A DNA stretch of 64,000 bases from Petunia secreta (GCA_029990175.1 JARKIP010000564.1:164564-228563), one strand, 5' to 3'. Positions 1 through 12,143 are shown, counted from the first letter of the stretch. Notes: a model not told the origin generated them from the sequence alone. Program-made: numbers and translations.

Positions 1-143
1 AAGAGGGATGTGTTCTACTATGTGTCTCATTTCTTAAAGTGTCAACTGGTTAAGTTTGAGCACCGGAGACCTACAGGGTTAGCTCAGACATTTCCCATTC
101 TTGAGTGGAAGTAGAGCATACAACAATGGATTTCTTAGTTGGT
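1..143 (+). pseudogene. E0 integrase fragment, upstream half
   Basis: This is the zinc-binding-domain end of a Ty3/Gypsy (Tekay-like) integrase. The reading contains the family stretch KFEHRRPTGLAQ, which matches the intact copy in E3 at about 10800-10960. A stop (TAG) replaces the usual Trp codon after EWK. The frame is cut at 139-143 (TTGGT) by the E1 insertion and resumes at 60248. Its gag, RT and 5' LTR must lie upstream of the window. It is dead as a gene. Confidence 0.85.
139..143. repeat. Target-site duplication of E1, left copy
   Basis: TTGGT lies directly before the LTR start TGAAACG. The partner is TTGGA at 60248-60252. Both flanks continue the same integrase frame of E0, which confirms the pair. 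Confidence 0.8.
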
Positions 144-1753
144 TGAAACGACCTTAGTCAGTTGTTTTGGGATTTAAGACTCTGATTGGCATGCCGACAA
201 TCTTAAAAGGTCCACAGTATCCATTAGGACTTGTCTACAAAATTTGAGTTGATTCGAATCTCGTTTGGTAGGTCTTCTGAGAAGGTTTCCGTTTCGGTTG
301 TCGGTAAAGCTTAAAAGAGGTTTTCAAGCTCTATTTGAGAAAACGAGCTCCGATTTGTACTTCAAAAGTTGCATTACGTTTGTATGGTAATTTTTGACCT
401 GTGGGAAATTTTGAAAGTGAATTCCAAGGTCGTTAGGTCAGTTTCGCTAAAATTATGAAAGTTAAAGAAATGGACTTCTTTCCGTGGAAGCCGTATCTTG
501 AGTTTCGGAGATCCGATTCGAGTTCTGTCTTCGCGAGCATGTCACACAAGTCTTGTATGACTTATGTACCAAATTTGGGGGTCATTCTGAGCCTTTTAGG
601 GTCCTGTTTGGACCAAAATTGCAGACCTACGGCTGCTGGTGCAAAAATCTACACTGTAAGCAGCTTTACAGGAAGGTTAATAGGTCATATTGCGATGCAT
701 TTTTCTCCCAATCTACTGATATTTAGAGGAAGATCATTATATGGAATTAAAGGCCATTTGTTTAGTTTCTAACGCTGCAAACTGTTTGTCAATACGACAT
801 CGAAATATGGAGATACAAGCGTCCGAAGTCGGACAGCTCAAGCAGGCAGCTTACCCACCTACTTAAAAAAGAGAGGCGGTGGAGAGTGTATATATATGTA
901 CTCTTAAGTGTGCATTGCTCTTACTTATTCTAGATTAGAATAGAAAGATAAACTTTAGTAAAAAAAAATGTATCACGCCGCTTGTTTAGAAGCTTAAGCA
1001 TGAGAAACCATTTAAGTAAAGTAAATGCTTAGCTTTCTAGGATCAGTTAGCTAAAGGAAACTTGGTGCAAAATCGTCCTAGTAATATCTGGCATTAAAGT
1101 TTAAGCGAGTTACAATTAAGGTAATTAATTCTACAATGTTTTCTTATGATGATTATGTATGTTCAGTTTGAGTTAAACTATTATTCGGAAGATTGAAAGG
1201 TTAATTAGTGTTTTAAACTAAAATATAAAAATTAGTACTTTATTAAATTGAATGGGTATATGACATCAAAATATGAAAACTAATAATACCATTAGACTAG
1301 TGGGATTATGAGGAGTCTGGAAATGTATAGTTTATGAGTTTTCGGTTAAACATGGCCTAGGAGTATTTTGGTAATTTTCCTTTCCTCTTCGTATAAAGGT
1401 AGATATTCTTTCTTCGGGCACTTATAAGTGCGAATAAATTTCTTTAGCTCAGAAAATGATTATTTTGAGGAACGTCGGGCAGCAAAGGAAGCTATCCAGT
1501 AGCTATTCTGACTTAGGATCTAAGGTAAGTGATTTCATCCTTTCTTTGATATCCTTCGGCTTTTATGGATGATATACGCACGTATCCTTCACATGCTTAG
1601 CTGCCGATAAGGCGTACTTACTACACCAAAGCTTCGTGGATAGTTGTTTATTATATTGTTAAGTGTTGTTCTGTGTTTACTATGTAATTGGGAATATGAT
1701 ACTCTGGCAGTGAGCGCGACATGTTCAGTTTGCCTGGTTTGTGTGATAGGATG
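144..1753 (+). repeat. E1 5' LTR, first segment
   Basis: The segment aligns by eye along its length with 57345-58920 of the E1 3' LTR. Shared landmarks include the stretch around 600-660 (also 57750-57820) and the motif near 1400-1440 (also 58570-58600). It holds no gene: the apparent ORF at 455-772 is not conserved as a protein. It stops at the E2 insertion. Confidence 0.85.
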
Positions 1754-3371
1754 TGTTGACACCCAATTTTGTCCCTCATGTTCTTAAGGCAGTAGTTTTC
1801 AAATTTTACACGCAATCGTACATTTATCCTTGCCTCGTCCATCCTTTCAAATTATCTTTTCGTAATAGCCTGTCAATCAAGGTCATTTTCAAAAGCATCA
1901 TCTTAAACCATGGCTATTTTTGCAAGACGTACGCTTTCATTTTTAAATTTCTGCAATTACCTCTATTTTTGATAAAAAAATTACCCAAATCATTTTAAAT
2001 CCTAAAATAAATTTTTTATACGCTTCCCTAGCCATTTTACTGCTTTAAAATTAATTCCCTAATTTTCCTATGTTTTATACTTATTTTATACCATTTCTAT
2101 ACCTATTTTATAATTAAATTATGCCTAATATACACTATTTATACACTGTATATACATAAATACATATACACATATTAATCCTCACATTTTATACACGTCA
2201 CACATATTTCTACACCTCAGCGCTTAGGTGGATTAATCTCAGCCGTCCACGTGTGACATCCGACGACTGAGATCAAAATCCTCCACTCATTTCCCTAAAA
2301 GACCCCTACACTTTCCCCCTACCTTCATTTCTCCTCACCTCCCCGATAATCACTCTCTCTCTCTTGGCGAAATAAAGCGCCACCGCTGTCACGACTTTTT
2401 TTGGTCAATTTGGCCGGTGAAAATTGGGCAAAATGGTTACCATTGCACTCCCCTCGTCGTACGCTACGAAAACCTATATACTTTTGATGGTATTTGGACG
2501 GAGGGCAAAACTTGACCCTTGCTAACTGAGTCACCACCGCCGGGAAATGCCTTCGACGAGGTTCAGGTTATGTTGAACGGTATTATCGCCTAAAAAAGGG
2601 TAAGACACTTTTATGTCGAGTCGATTTGAGACGGGTCGATTTGACCCGATCCAGTTTGAAAACGGGTTAATTTTTGTCTTTGCTGACATTTCAGAATCTA
2701 TGTGATGCTACACTAAAAATTTACTTAATTTTTTCTGTGTCAACATGTTTGTATGCTACTTGACAATTATTTAGTTAAAATCCATGCGATTAACAATTCT
2801 TGTCTAGTTCACTAATTTAAACTAAACGTTGCGCTTTGAATTCTCGCATGTCTGGTTGGAATACGCTCATAATCTGTGCCTTAGGCCTTGTTTTGTTAAA
2901 TTCCTGAATGTAAAAAGGTTTTTCTCATCCATGTTCCCAGTGTATGTGCTTTTGATTCTTACAAGACACATGATTTCTGTGATTAAATGCTTGAAATTGA
3001 AATGATAATTTGACCTGGCTTAATTAAGGGATCCTGTTTGACTTGATTTGAAATCCTTTATTAATATTTGATTGGAAAATGGTTATAGTAATTGATGAGA
3101 ACTAATTTGAGAATATGTGAAAATTTGAGAAGATGATCATGACACTTTCGAGCCTAGAATATGCTTTTATTGACTGATTTGAACCTAGACCTCATTGTGT
3201 TCAAGAGACAGGAATCCTGGTGATTGAGGATTTAATTTACCTTAATTGAGGGATTTCTGATTAGTCTATATATGGAAGAGGTACTAGACTGATTCTCCTA
3301 ACTATGGGAAGTAATATTCCCTTGCCTTCTTTAATTCTTTTACCCGTTAGAATTTAGACTATCCCTTAAGC

Positions 3372-3380
3372 CTATTTAAA
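3372..3380 (+). promoter_or_regulatory. Candidate TATA region of the E2 LTR
   Basis: CTATTTAAA occurs here and again at the equivalent place in the 3' LTR near 45250-45260. It is the best TATA-like string in this part of the LTR. The assignment rests on motif and conservation only, with no transcript evidence. Confidence 0.3.
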
Positions 3381-4672
3381 CTGGTATTCTTCACCCTACA
3401 TAACAGTTATACACACGGACACAGTTTCTACATAAAAATAAAAAAGCTACAAAGGACTTTTCTGTAGCTTTACACATCTCCTTCTCTAATTCTTTCTGGA
3501 AAATAATTGCTCTGCTTGGCTATTTTGGCTCTGTCTTGCAAGTCCTGATCAACATACACACTAATTCTTGTTCTTTTACTATCAAGAGCTTGTTTGGTCT
3601 CATACAGACCCATGCTATGTTTCGATGATTACAGGAGAACCCTAAAAGTTAAAAGAGGTCAATGTTTAGACCCTCTAAGCTGGTCTTGATAGTAAGGTTC
3701 TGGATTTAAAAACCTCTGAATGTTATAATGACAGCTTTGATCTTTAAGGAACATGGCACTCTTTGACCATTACCCTCTCCTTATGCTTCTTTTTCCCCTT
3801 AGAAACTGTCCCCAATTTGTATATTTGTTAAGGTTCCCATTTGTATTCTTTTAAAACAGGGTGCACATCTGCAATGCTGTGCAAATGTGTCATCCACGGG
3901 CACTCTTCTTACTCTTTTCTCCTTATGTGTGGTTGCATCATGTCTCTATTTGCAAGACAGTCTTGAGTATTGCCTGATAACATCATCTATGTGGAACTAG
4001 TTGATTTCAATAGTGCATTTAACTCTTAGTCGATGAAAATCAATACATGACAGGTTTCACGCTTAAAATGCATTGAAAGCATGACTATTTTATGTCAAAT
4101 CTGAAATTTTGAATTAAACAGGGGTTATTTGTGTTATAGCTTTCTAAATTAGATTGTTTCTGAAAATTAAGTTCGCCCCTCTTTTGCATAAATAGTCTAG
4201 GTCCAAAACTATTTTTAAAAAGGGCCTTTATGTGCATAAAACTAATTTTTTACCACTCTAAGGCTCCTAATAGTGTATAGGTGTGTGTAAAGTATTTGTG
4301 GTCACTTTTACACTTTAAAGGTATTTTTCTAAAATTATAACTATCATTTAGTCATATAATTGTATGCTTATACCTATACATATATATTTTACGTGCGACC
4401 AGCCTTTGTTTGCATTTCTGTGCTTATGTGAAACCCATTTTTGAAAACAGCCCCCCTTCGCCTATATATATATTTCAAAAACTGACCCCTAAACAAAAAG
4501 GCCATTGAGGTTACCGATTCTAAATGGCCAACATTTTGTCTTAGAATTAACCCCCATTTGGTTTTGGTACAAAATTTGAAATTTGTTTGCAAAGATGCCT
4601 ATTTATGCAAATTTTTTTACATGCTAGGATTACACAAATAGGCTGAAATGGAACACTCTTACATGTCTAAAC

Positions 4673-4677
4673 CATAC
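4673..4677. repeat. Target-site duplication of E3, left copy
   Basis: CATAC precedes the E3 LTR, and CATAT follows it at 14293-14297. The E2 3' LTR near 46595-46605 reads straight through the same position without the insertion. Confidence 0.8.
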
Positions 4678-6816
4678 TGAAGCGACCATAGGCAGTCATT
4701 TCGGAAGTTACGTCTCCGATTGGGCGTGCTAATAATTTTAAATCTTCGTAAAGTCCATTTAGGACCTGTCAGTAAAATTTGAGCTAAATCAGACACCGTT
4801 TGGTAGGCATCGGAAGAAGGTTTCAATTTTCGTTTGCGATAAATCGTAAAAAAGAAGTTTTCGAGCACAATTTTGGCGAATGAGCTCCAATTAAAAATCT
4901 GAAAGCGTCGCTAGGTTCGCATGGTCATTTATGACATATGTGAATTTTTGAAGTGAATTTCGAGGTTGTTCGGTTGATTTCGGCTAAAGTTCCGGAAAAA
5001 TTAATAATTTAGTCTTTTTCCTTTTAATTCGCATCTTGAGTTTCGGGAGTCCGATTTAAGATCCGCTTAGCAAGTGTGTTACATATATTTTATATAACTT
5101 ACTTGAAAATTTTGGGATCATTTAGAGTTCTCTAGGGTTCTATTTTAATTTTATTCGTCGTAGCGAATTTAAAAAAAATAAAAATAATTAACAAGGTCGG
5201 TTAAGCAGCAAGTCACGATGTAGAGTCAGAAACATACGAACAGAGACAAGGAAAGAAAGGTTAGAAAAGAAAGGAAAAAAAAAAGGTAAAAAGAAGTGGA
5301 AAAATAGTGGAATTTCTACCCCAAATCTCCAGCTAGTTATGTCAACTCATTATCTTAGCTTATTACGTGTGTTTGAATATATTTTTACGGTAAAAATAGG
5401 GATATTAGACATCGCCCTAATGACTTAAATTGATAATTTAAAGGGTCAGTTGGCCCCCGATGATGGAAATGATTATATATTCGTACTCATTGAGTTATGA
5501 ACAACATATAAATGTAATTTATTTAGGGATTGGTTATGTGACTTTGAACCCAGTGCATAGGCCTGGCCTGTGTATTGCGTATGCGAATAGGGTATCAGGT
5601 TCCTAACTGGATTTCCCTAAGACATAAGTTAAGAAGCCTTTAGCTTTATTCGATATAATTTTCTACTTATTGAATAGAGCGGGATCGTTTGGCAGTTAAT
5701 CCAAAGGAAAAGGCAGTTGTTGAGTAGCAGGGCTAGCTTTGGAATAAGGTAAGTGTTTGTATCCATTTCTTTAGAGGCACTTGGACTTGTGGAAATTCTA
5801 CCACGTGTTCCGTACGTGTGTAGCTGCCGATAGGCGTACTCATTACGCCTTAGCTTTTTATTTATATTGTATATTATGTATTATCCCCTGTTGTTGATAT
5901 TGCACTGAGCATATGCGCAATTTCATTCTGGCCATGGGTTGCTGTATCATTTACTGAGTGCAGGAGTATTCTGCCTCTAGTTTATATTATATAGGAGCAT
6001 GAGGATTCCGATCCATTGCATCATATTGAGGGTAGGAGGATTCCGCTCTATTGCATTATATTGAAGGTAGGCAGATACCGCTCCATTGCATCATACTGAG
6101 GGCAGGAGGATTCCGCCCTAGGAGCAGGAGGATTCCGCTCCATTCATTTGGCACATGTGACCCTTTGCATCATATTTCATTTCATCTCATTTCATTTCAT
6201 TTCATCTCATTCCATTTCATTTCATACCATTGTGTTGATTTTCTGTGCATGACTACTGTTCTGCTTATATGTGCATTACTTATTTGTTGATTGTTGTCTG
6301 GTTCTGTTTCCCTGACTAGCGTATCTATTTTTCGAGGTTGCTAGTTTGTTCGCACTTATTGAGTCTTTATGACTCACCCCTATTTGTTCTTGTGTTTTCT
6401 TTTTGTTCGGCAGATTCTCCTCCAGGACCCAGCCAACCGCATCGTGATTGAGGAGTAGTACGTTTTCAGCTGTTTACAGTGAGCCATCATGTTTATTGCG
6501 GCCACCAACTTCAGATATGAAAATTTTTTCTTTGCTTTTGCTCCCTTCGGAAGGTATGTATATCTTTTGGCCTTCTTAGATGTCTGATCTAGAAAATTTT
6601 ATTATTGTGTATTCTGGGTAATTAGTTGTATTATTCAGACAGCTTGTATGTTTGTCTATCCTTGAGAGTTATCTTATGTTGTTAAAGTTAGGTTCATTTT
6701 CATTTCAAGGTGATTCTTCACAATTTATGTCGATTCAGTCAATAGGGTTCGCCCGACAGGTTTAGGGGAAATGGTCAGGTGCCCGCACGGCCTAGTCGAG
6801 AATTCAGGTCGTATCA
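4678..6816 (+). repeat. E3 5' LTR
   Basis: It starts TGAAGCGACC (one change from TGAAACGACC in the 3' copy) and ends in TATCA just before the primer site. It contains a short array of GGATTCCGC-bearing minisatellite units (about 6000-6150) and a CATTT-rich microsatellite (6171-6231). A small hairpin, GGCGTA-CTCAT-TACGCC, lies near 5833-5849. No gene. Confidence 0.92.
6000..6231 (+). repeat. Minisatellite and CATTT microsatellite in the E3 5' LTR
   Basis: Degenerate units carrying AGGAGGATTCCGC and GCTCCATTGCAT are followed by runs of CATTT with CATCT variants. The same pair occurs in the 3' LTR at about 13485-13707. It is related to the better ordered 57-bp array of the E4 LTRs. Confidence 0.8.
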
Positions 6817-6818
6817 AT

Positions 6819-6830
6819 TGGTATCAGAGC
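6819..6830 (+). other. Primer-binding site of E3 (tRNA-iMet type)
   Basis: TGGTATCAGAGC lies two bases after the end of the 5' LTR and is complementary to the 3' end of plant initiator tRNA-Met. It primes minus-strand DNA synthesis in Tekay and many other LTR elements. Confidence 0.9.
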
Positions 6831-7010
6831 CCAGTTCAGAGTCTTTCTAGATCATTACAGTGTCTAATAGAGTCTCGCTGATCTGGTAGAGACGTCTGTA
6901 CCTATCTACGAGAGGCTATGGTGACATTTAGGCAGTTTCCTTTCTTTCTTTCCCCGTCGTGCGTGAGTCTTCTTATCTGAAGTTAAATATTTTTTTTATT
7001 TTCACAGTAA

Positions 7011-8400
7011 ATGGTGAGAACGCAGGCGAATGTCCAGCGATAGGCTGAGGGGCCAGCGGTCGCTCCTGTGCCTACTTCTCCGCTGGTTGGCGGTGTTGGC
7101 CGTGGTAGAGGTCGTGGTCGAGGAAGAGGTAGAGCTGCTCGGGCGCGAGGATGGTGGATCACGTTGATGCTGATGCTGAGGTTCCGGCAGTGCCACCTCT
7201 ATCTGAGCAGGGGGAGCAGAGCTTATTCGTTCCCCCTGCACTTCATGATCCCTTTATGAGATTCTTAGCATTGTAGATGCCCCAGGAACCTCCTATCCCT
7301 CAAGCTCCCGTAGACGCTCATGTTCCTCAGGCTGCCGTAGATGCTCCTATTCCTCAGGTTGCCGTAGATGCTCCTATCCCTTAGGCAGCTCTTCAGGCTA
7401 CTGTAGATATTAGTTCTCAGGTTCAGGGAGCCCCCATTCCAGCTCCACATGTAGCCCCAGCAGTTCATGTTCCAGGTGGTCATGTTCCAGAGGTAGCAGG
7501 TGTTGTACCTCCGGTTGTTCAGGCTAGTCAGCCAGTCCAGGTAGTAGGTCAAGTTGATGATCCGACAAGGCTACATTATTTTATTCGACTTAGTCCTCCG
7601 AAGTTCTTTGGTCAAAAATCAGATAAGCGTAAACCTCGTGAGTTTCTTCATGAATGTCACCGTATCTTAGAGGCCCTTGGATATCTTGAGCAGTATGGAG
7701 TTGATTATACTGCCTTCCAGTTTGAGGGTCCGACTTTAGTTTGGTGGACCGCACTCCGATCTGCTAGGCAGGACTTACCTAAGCTGACCTGGAGTGAGTT
7801 CTCCCATCAATTCATAGAGATGTTTTTCCCTCGCAGTCTTGCAGGATGAGAAAATGAGACAGTTTGAGAGGATTGGACAGGGTAACCTGTCAGTCATGGA
7901 GTACAAGATTTTGTTTTCAGGGATGTCCAGCTATGCTCCAGATCTCGTGCAGGAGCCCTCTGAGAGGGTCAGACGTTTTATTGATGGGCTTTCTCTTTAT
8001 TTGCGGTCCCAGATGGCTCGTGAGATTGAGGCTAGTACGCTATTTGATGTCGCTGTTGATATTGCCATGAGGTATGAGGCCTATCATAGATTGGAGATGG
8101 AGGAGTTAGAGCGGGAGAGTAAGAGATCTGGTGGTCCAGGCATTCTAGTACCTCGTATGGAGGTAGGAGTTATCAGCAGCAGGGTAGGCCTCCAATCAGA
8201 CATGCTCAGTTTCCAGCGCGTGGTTCTCAGAACTCGCCTACTTCTTCTTAGGGTCAGTTTGGGTTTCGCCCGCGAGATCAGTCTCAGTTTGATCGGCGTA
8301 GATCTACTTCAGGGTGCTTTATCTGCCAGGATCCAGGGCATCATAAGAAGGATTGCCCTTATCTCTATCAACAGGGTAGTAGCCACCCTTTCCCTCGCCT
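7011..8400 (+). pseudogene. E3 gag (capsid and nucleocapsid), broken
   Basis: The likely start is ATG at 7011, 180 bases after the primer site. An in-frame TAG appears after 10 codons. A Gly/Arg-rich stretch follows (7080-7140, GRGRGRGRGR). The capsid core is readable in one frame from 7556 to about 7835 (FIRLSPPKFF, LVWWTALRSA) and in another from 7839 (FERIGQGNLSVMEYK, AREIEASTLFDVAVDIA). A perfect zinc knuckle, CX2CX4HX4C (CFICQDPGHHKKDC), is encoded at 8315-8356 in the first of these frames. At least two frameshifts separate the pieces. In the live family this protein builds the virus-like particle. Confidence 0.85.
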
Positions 8401-8410
8401 TCCAGCGCAT

Positions 8411-8755
8411 ATGCAGCAGCAGCCTCAGGGTGCCCCTCCAGGGTCTCAGCCAGTTAGAGGTGCACCACCACCCGGTAGAGGTCGTGGGCATGGTCTTAGT
8501 GGTCCCTCTAGAGGTGGTCGTAAGGGTAGCGGCTCAGCTCAGCCGCAGAGACAGCTATATGCACTGCCGACCAGGCAGGATGTCGAGGCATCCCCAGCTG
8601 TTGTTACAGGTATTTTATCTGTTTGTGGTCGAGATGCATATTCTTTGGTGGATCCAGGATCTACATATTCATATGTATCTCTTTATTTTGCTTCGGGTTT
8701 TCATGTTGATTATATGTGTCTTCGTGACCCATTCTGTGTTTCTACTCCTATATGA
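8411..8755 (+). pseudogene. E3 aspartic protease region
   Basis: In frame with the zinc knuckle, this stretch contains a Pro/Gly/Arg-rich linker and the active-site motif LVDPGSTYSYVS, a Tekay-type form of the D-[ST]-G motif. The frame ends in TGA at 8753-8755. Homologous sequence (VDLLILDMVDFDVIICMDWL) continues to about 8885, followed by further stops. The protease would process the Gag-Pol polyprotein. It is inactive as it stands. Confidence 0.8.
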
Positions 8756-9135
8756 GACATTATCATTATGGATCAAGTTTATCCAGCTTGTATCATATCT
8801 TTTAGGGGCCGTGAGACACTGGTAGATCTTCTAATCCTAGATATGGTTGATTTTGATGTTATTATTTGCATGGATTGGTTGGCGTAGTGTCATGCCACAT
8901 TAGATTGTCATGCCAAGTCTCTTCAGTTGTCTCTTCCTTGTTCAGCGCCAGTGGCAGGGCTCTTATTTGCCACCCATGGGGCATGTTATTTCTTTTCTGA
9001 AGGCATAGCGGATGATGGATAAAGGGTGTTCAACATATCTTGCCATAGTTCGAGATACCATAGTGGAGATTCCATCTCTTGATTCTGTTCCTATCATTAG
9101 GGAGTTCCCTGACGTGTTTCCAGATGATTTGCCAG
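8756..9135 (+). pseudogene. E3 protease-RT linker, degraded
   Basis: The remains of the protease C-terminus and the linker to RT lie here. Several stops are visible, including TAG at 8887-8889 and TAG at 9007-9009 within GCATAGCGG. Family-like strings such as REFPDVF can be read near 9100. No other feature is seen. Confidence 0.6.
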
Positions 9136-10440
9136 CACTTCCTCGAGTTTGGCATTGATATAGTGCCAGGGACTCAGCCCATTTCTATCCATCGTTATCG
9201 CATGGCCCCATCAGAGTTGAAGGAGCCGAAGGAGCAGTTGCAAGATTTGCTTGATAAGGGGTTCATTAGGCCGAGTATTTCTCCGTGGGGTGCTCCTGTT
9301 CTATTCGTGAAAAAGAAAGATGGGACTATGCGGATGTGTATTGATTATCGTCAGCTAAATAAGGTCACCATCAAGAACAAGTACCCGTTGCCTCGTATTG
9401 ATCATTTATTTGATCAGTTGCAGGGTGCCAAATTCTTTTCTAAGATCGATTTGCGATCTGGTTATCATCAGCTGAAGATTCGGGAGTCAGATATCCCGAA
9501 GACTGCTTTTAGGACTCGTTACGGCCATTACGAGTTCCTAGTTATGTCTTTTGGGCTGACTAATGCCCTTGCAGCCTTTATGGATCTCATGAACTCGGTG
9601 TTTAAGCCATTCCTTGATTCCTTTGTCATTGTCTTCATTGATGATATTCTTATTTATTGTCGTAGCCGCGAGAAACATGATTATCATCTGAGGGTGGTTC
9701 TTCAGACCCTCCGTGATCGTAAGTTGTATGCCAAGTTCTCGAAATGTGAGTTTATGCTTGATTTTGTGGCATTTTTGGGTCACGTGGTATCTAGTGAGGA
9801 TATCAAGGTTGATCCGAAGAAGATTGAAGCAGTGCAGAGATGGCCTCGTCCTACCACTCCGACGGAGATTCACAGCTTCCTTGGATTGGCTAGTTATTAT
9901 CCGAGGTTTGCAGAGAAGTTCTCTACTATTGCAGCTCCCCTGACTCGCCTGACGCAGAAGGTGGTTCGGTTTCGATGGTCCGATGAGTGTGAGGCAAGCT
10001 TCCAGAAGCTTAAGACCTTATTGACTTTAGCTCCAGTGCTTTCCCTTCCTTCTGGCACCAGTGGATTTGTAGTCTATTGTGATGCATCTCGTGTTGGCCT
10101 GGATTGTGTTCTTATGCAGCACGGGAAGGTAATTGCTTATGCTTCCAGACAGCTGAAGCCGAATGAGAAGAATTATCCGACTCACGATTTAGAATTGACA
10201 GTTGTGGTCTTTGCTTCGAAGATATGGAGGCATTATCTTTATGGTGAGCCTTGTGAGGTGTATACGGATCATAAGAGTCTGCAATATCTTCTCTCTCAGA
10301 AAGATCTTAACGGCCGACAGTAGAGGTGGCTTGAATTAATTAAAGAATATGATCTCACCATCCACTATCATCCTAGGAAGGCGAACGTGGTAGCAGATGC
10401 TTTGAGCAGGAAGTCCACGGGCAGCATAGCTTTTCTTTAT
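9136..10440 (+). pseudogene. E3 reverse transcriptase and RNase H
   Basis: A long open frame (about 9079-10323) carries almost the whole RT: GFIRPSISPWGAPVLFVKKKD, MCIDYRQLNKVT, KIDLRSGYHQ, the catalytic FIDDILIY (near 9635-9660) and FLGHVV. RNase H follows: YCDASRVGLDCVL, AYASRQLK and VYTDHKSLQYL. A TAG at 10321-10323 sits where relatives have Gln. The frame then continues with WLELIKEYDLTIHYHPRKAN and VVADALSRK. The YxDD box is in the form IDD and looks intact. RT copies the RNA and RNase H removes it, but the polyprotein is interrupted on both sides. Confidence 0.92.
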
Positions 10441-11550
10441 GCTGACATGAGGCTATTGGCCCGATAATTGCAGTCCCTTGATGACTCTGGCGTGAGATTT
10501 CTTCTCCTAGACTCCAGTCGAGTCTTAGTGTGTATTGCAGCTCAGTCTTCCTTAATCAGTCTGATTAAGGGATGACAGTTCGAGGATCCTCATCTGCAGG
10601 AGTTGTGTGGTTGCGTCCTAAGTGGAGGAGTTCCCTCCTTCGAGCTTGATTTAGATGGAATTCTTCAGTTTAATGGTCGACTTTGTGTTTCTGATGTTGG
10701 GAATTTGAGGCAGTCAGTGCTCCGTGAGACTCATAGCGCGCGTTATTCCATTCATCCTGGTATTACTAAAATGTATCAGGACCACCGAGAGCTATACTGG
10801 TGGAAGGGGATGAAGGGAGATGTATTTGATTATGTATCTCGTTGCTTGAACTGTCAGCAGGTTAAGTTCGAGCACCGGAGACCAGCAGGGTTAGCTCAGG
10901 CATTTCCCATTCCCGAGTGGAAGTGGGAGCACATCACAATTGATTTTATAGTTGGTCTGCCAAAGACCCTGCGGCGCCATGATTCAGTCTGGGTCATTGT
11001 CGATAGACTAACTAAATCAGCTCACTTTATCCTTGTAAAGACTACTGATTCAGCTCAGAAATTGGCTCGGATTTTCATTGAGCAGGTGGTTAGGCTGCAT
11101 GGTACTCTTGTATCTATTATCTCAGATCGTGGTTCCCAAGTTACTTCTCAGTTCTGGCAGTCTTTTAAGAGAGATTTGGGGACCCAGGTGTAGCTTAGCA
11201 GCGCATTCCATCCTTAGACCGACGGTCAGTCCGAGCGGGTTATTCAAATTTTAGAGGACATGTTGAGAGCTTGTGCACTGGACTTCGGGGGTTTCTGGGA
11301 TGATCATTTGGCATTAGCAGAGTTGTCTTATAATAATAGCTACCAGTCTTCCATTCAGATGGCTCCATTTGAGGCCTTATATGGTCGTCGATGTCGTTCT
11401 CCTATTAGCTGGTTTGAGTCTCGAGATGTCGAGGTGATGAGTTCAGATATTGTTCGTCAAACTCTTGATGTGGTTCGTGTTATTCGAGATCCTTTACGGA
11501 CCGCCCAGAGTAGGCAATTTCATATTCGAACCGGAGGAGCTGAGAGTTAG
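10441..11550 (+). pseudogene. E3 integrase, core region
   Basis: The HHCC zinc-binding domain is visible (HSARYSIHPGITKMY, then CLNCQQVKFEHRRP). It is followed by the catalytic core with Asp in TIDFIVGL, Asp in ISDRGSQ and Glu in DGQSERVIQ. Stops interrupt it at 10466-10468 (TAA), 11191-11193 (TAG) and 11215-11217 (TAG); the last two are CAG in related copies. The D,D35E residues themselves are kept. The same gene in E0 was the target of E1. Confidence 0.92.
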
Positions 11551-12003
11551 AGTTTGAGGTTGGCGACATGGTATTTCTGAAAGTGTACCGATGCGAGTTT
11601 TAAAAATATTTGGTAGGAAAGGAAAGCTTAGTCCCAGGTTCATTGGCCCTTTCCGTATCGAGAAGTGTATTGGTAAGGTAGCTTATTGGCTCGACTTGCC
11701 AGCTTCTATGCCAGTTCACCCGGTTTTCCATATATCGATGCTCTTGAAGTGTATCCGAGATCCTTCCGAAGTGATCAAATTAGACCCTGCTCAGCTAGAT
11801 GTGAATCTATCTTACGAGGAGTTCCCAGTTGCTATAGTTGCGCGTAATGTCCGGATGCTTCGTTCGAAGCAGATTTCGATGGTTCGAATGCGATGGAATA
11901 ATCGTCCTCGTGAGGAGGACACTTGGGAGCTTGACTCCAGTATGCGTGAGAGGTATCCTCACCTCTTCGATGATTCAGGTTCGATCTTGGTGCTTAAAGC
12001 CTA
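11551..12003 (+). pseudogene. E3 integrase C-terminus: GPY/F module and chromodomain
   Basis: After a frameshift near 11550-11590 the frame resumes with KLSPRFIGPFRI (GPY/F module) and PVHPVFHISMLLKCI. A chromodomain follows at about 11810-11965 (YEEFPVAIVARNVRMLRSKQI, VRMRWNNRPREEDTWELDS) and the protein ends at a TAA (12001-12003). Chromodomains of this class are thought to steer integration to heterochromatin, which fits the setting. Confidence 0.9.
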
Positions 12004-12143
12004 AAAGTTCTTATCATTGTATATGATTTTGGTTTCGTAGTAAATGTTACTGAAAATTGGTGTAAGAATTCTCATTAGAGGTGTGAAATCTATTTTAGAC
12101 TCTTGCTAGTTCGAGGACGAACGAGAGTTTAAGTGGAGGAGAA
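12004..12143 (+). other. E3 3' UTR, stem-loop and polypurine tract
   Basis: This is 140 bases of non-coding sequence. Near 12109-12127 lies TTCGAGGACGAA, part of a stem-loop shared with E4. The polypurine tract AAGTGGAGGAGAA (12131-12143) abuts the 3' LTR and primes plus-strand DNA synthesis. Confidence 0.85.

Larger units (their letters stand above)
1754..4677 (+). repeat. E2 5' LTR, segment before the E3 insertion
   Basis: This is the first 2.9 kb of an LTR of about 3.35 kb. It is collinear with 43626-46602 in the 3' LTR. It is AT-rich and non-coding. Relative to the 3' LTR, about 30-35 bp are missing near 4510-4515. A CTATTTAAA stretch at 3372-3380, followed by an A/C-rich segment, is a possible TATA region. 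E3 interrupts the LTR at 4677/4678. Confidence 0.9.

Noticed and set aside
455..772. ORF of 105 codons in the E1 5' LTR
   Set aside because: The matching stretch of the 3' LTR (about 57640-57967) has frame differences and the peptide resembles nothing. Treated as LTR sequence.
9538..9873. Minus-strand ORF of 111 codons
   Set aside because: It is the antisense shadow of the conserved E3 RT.
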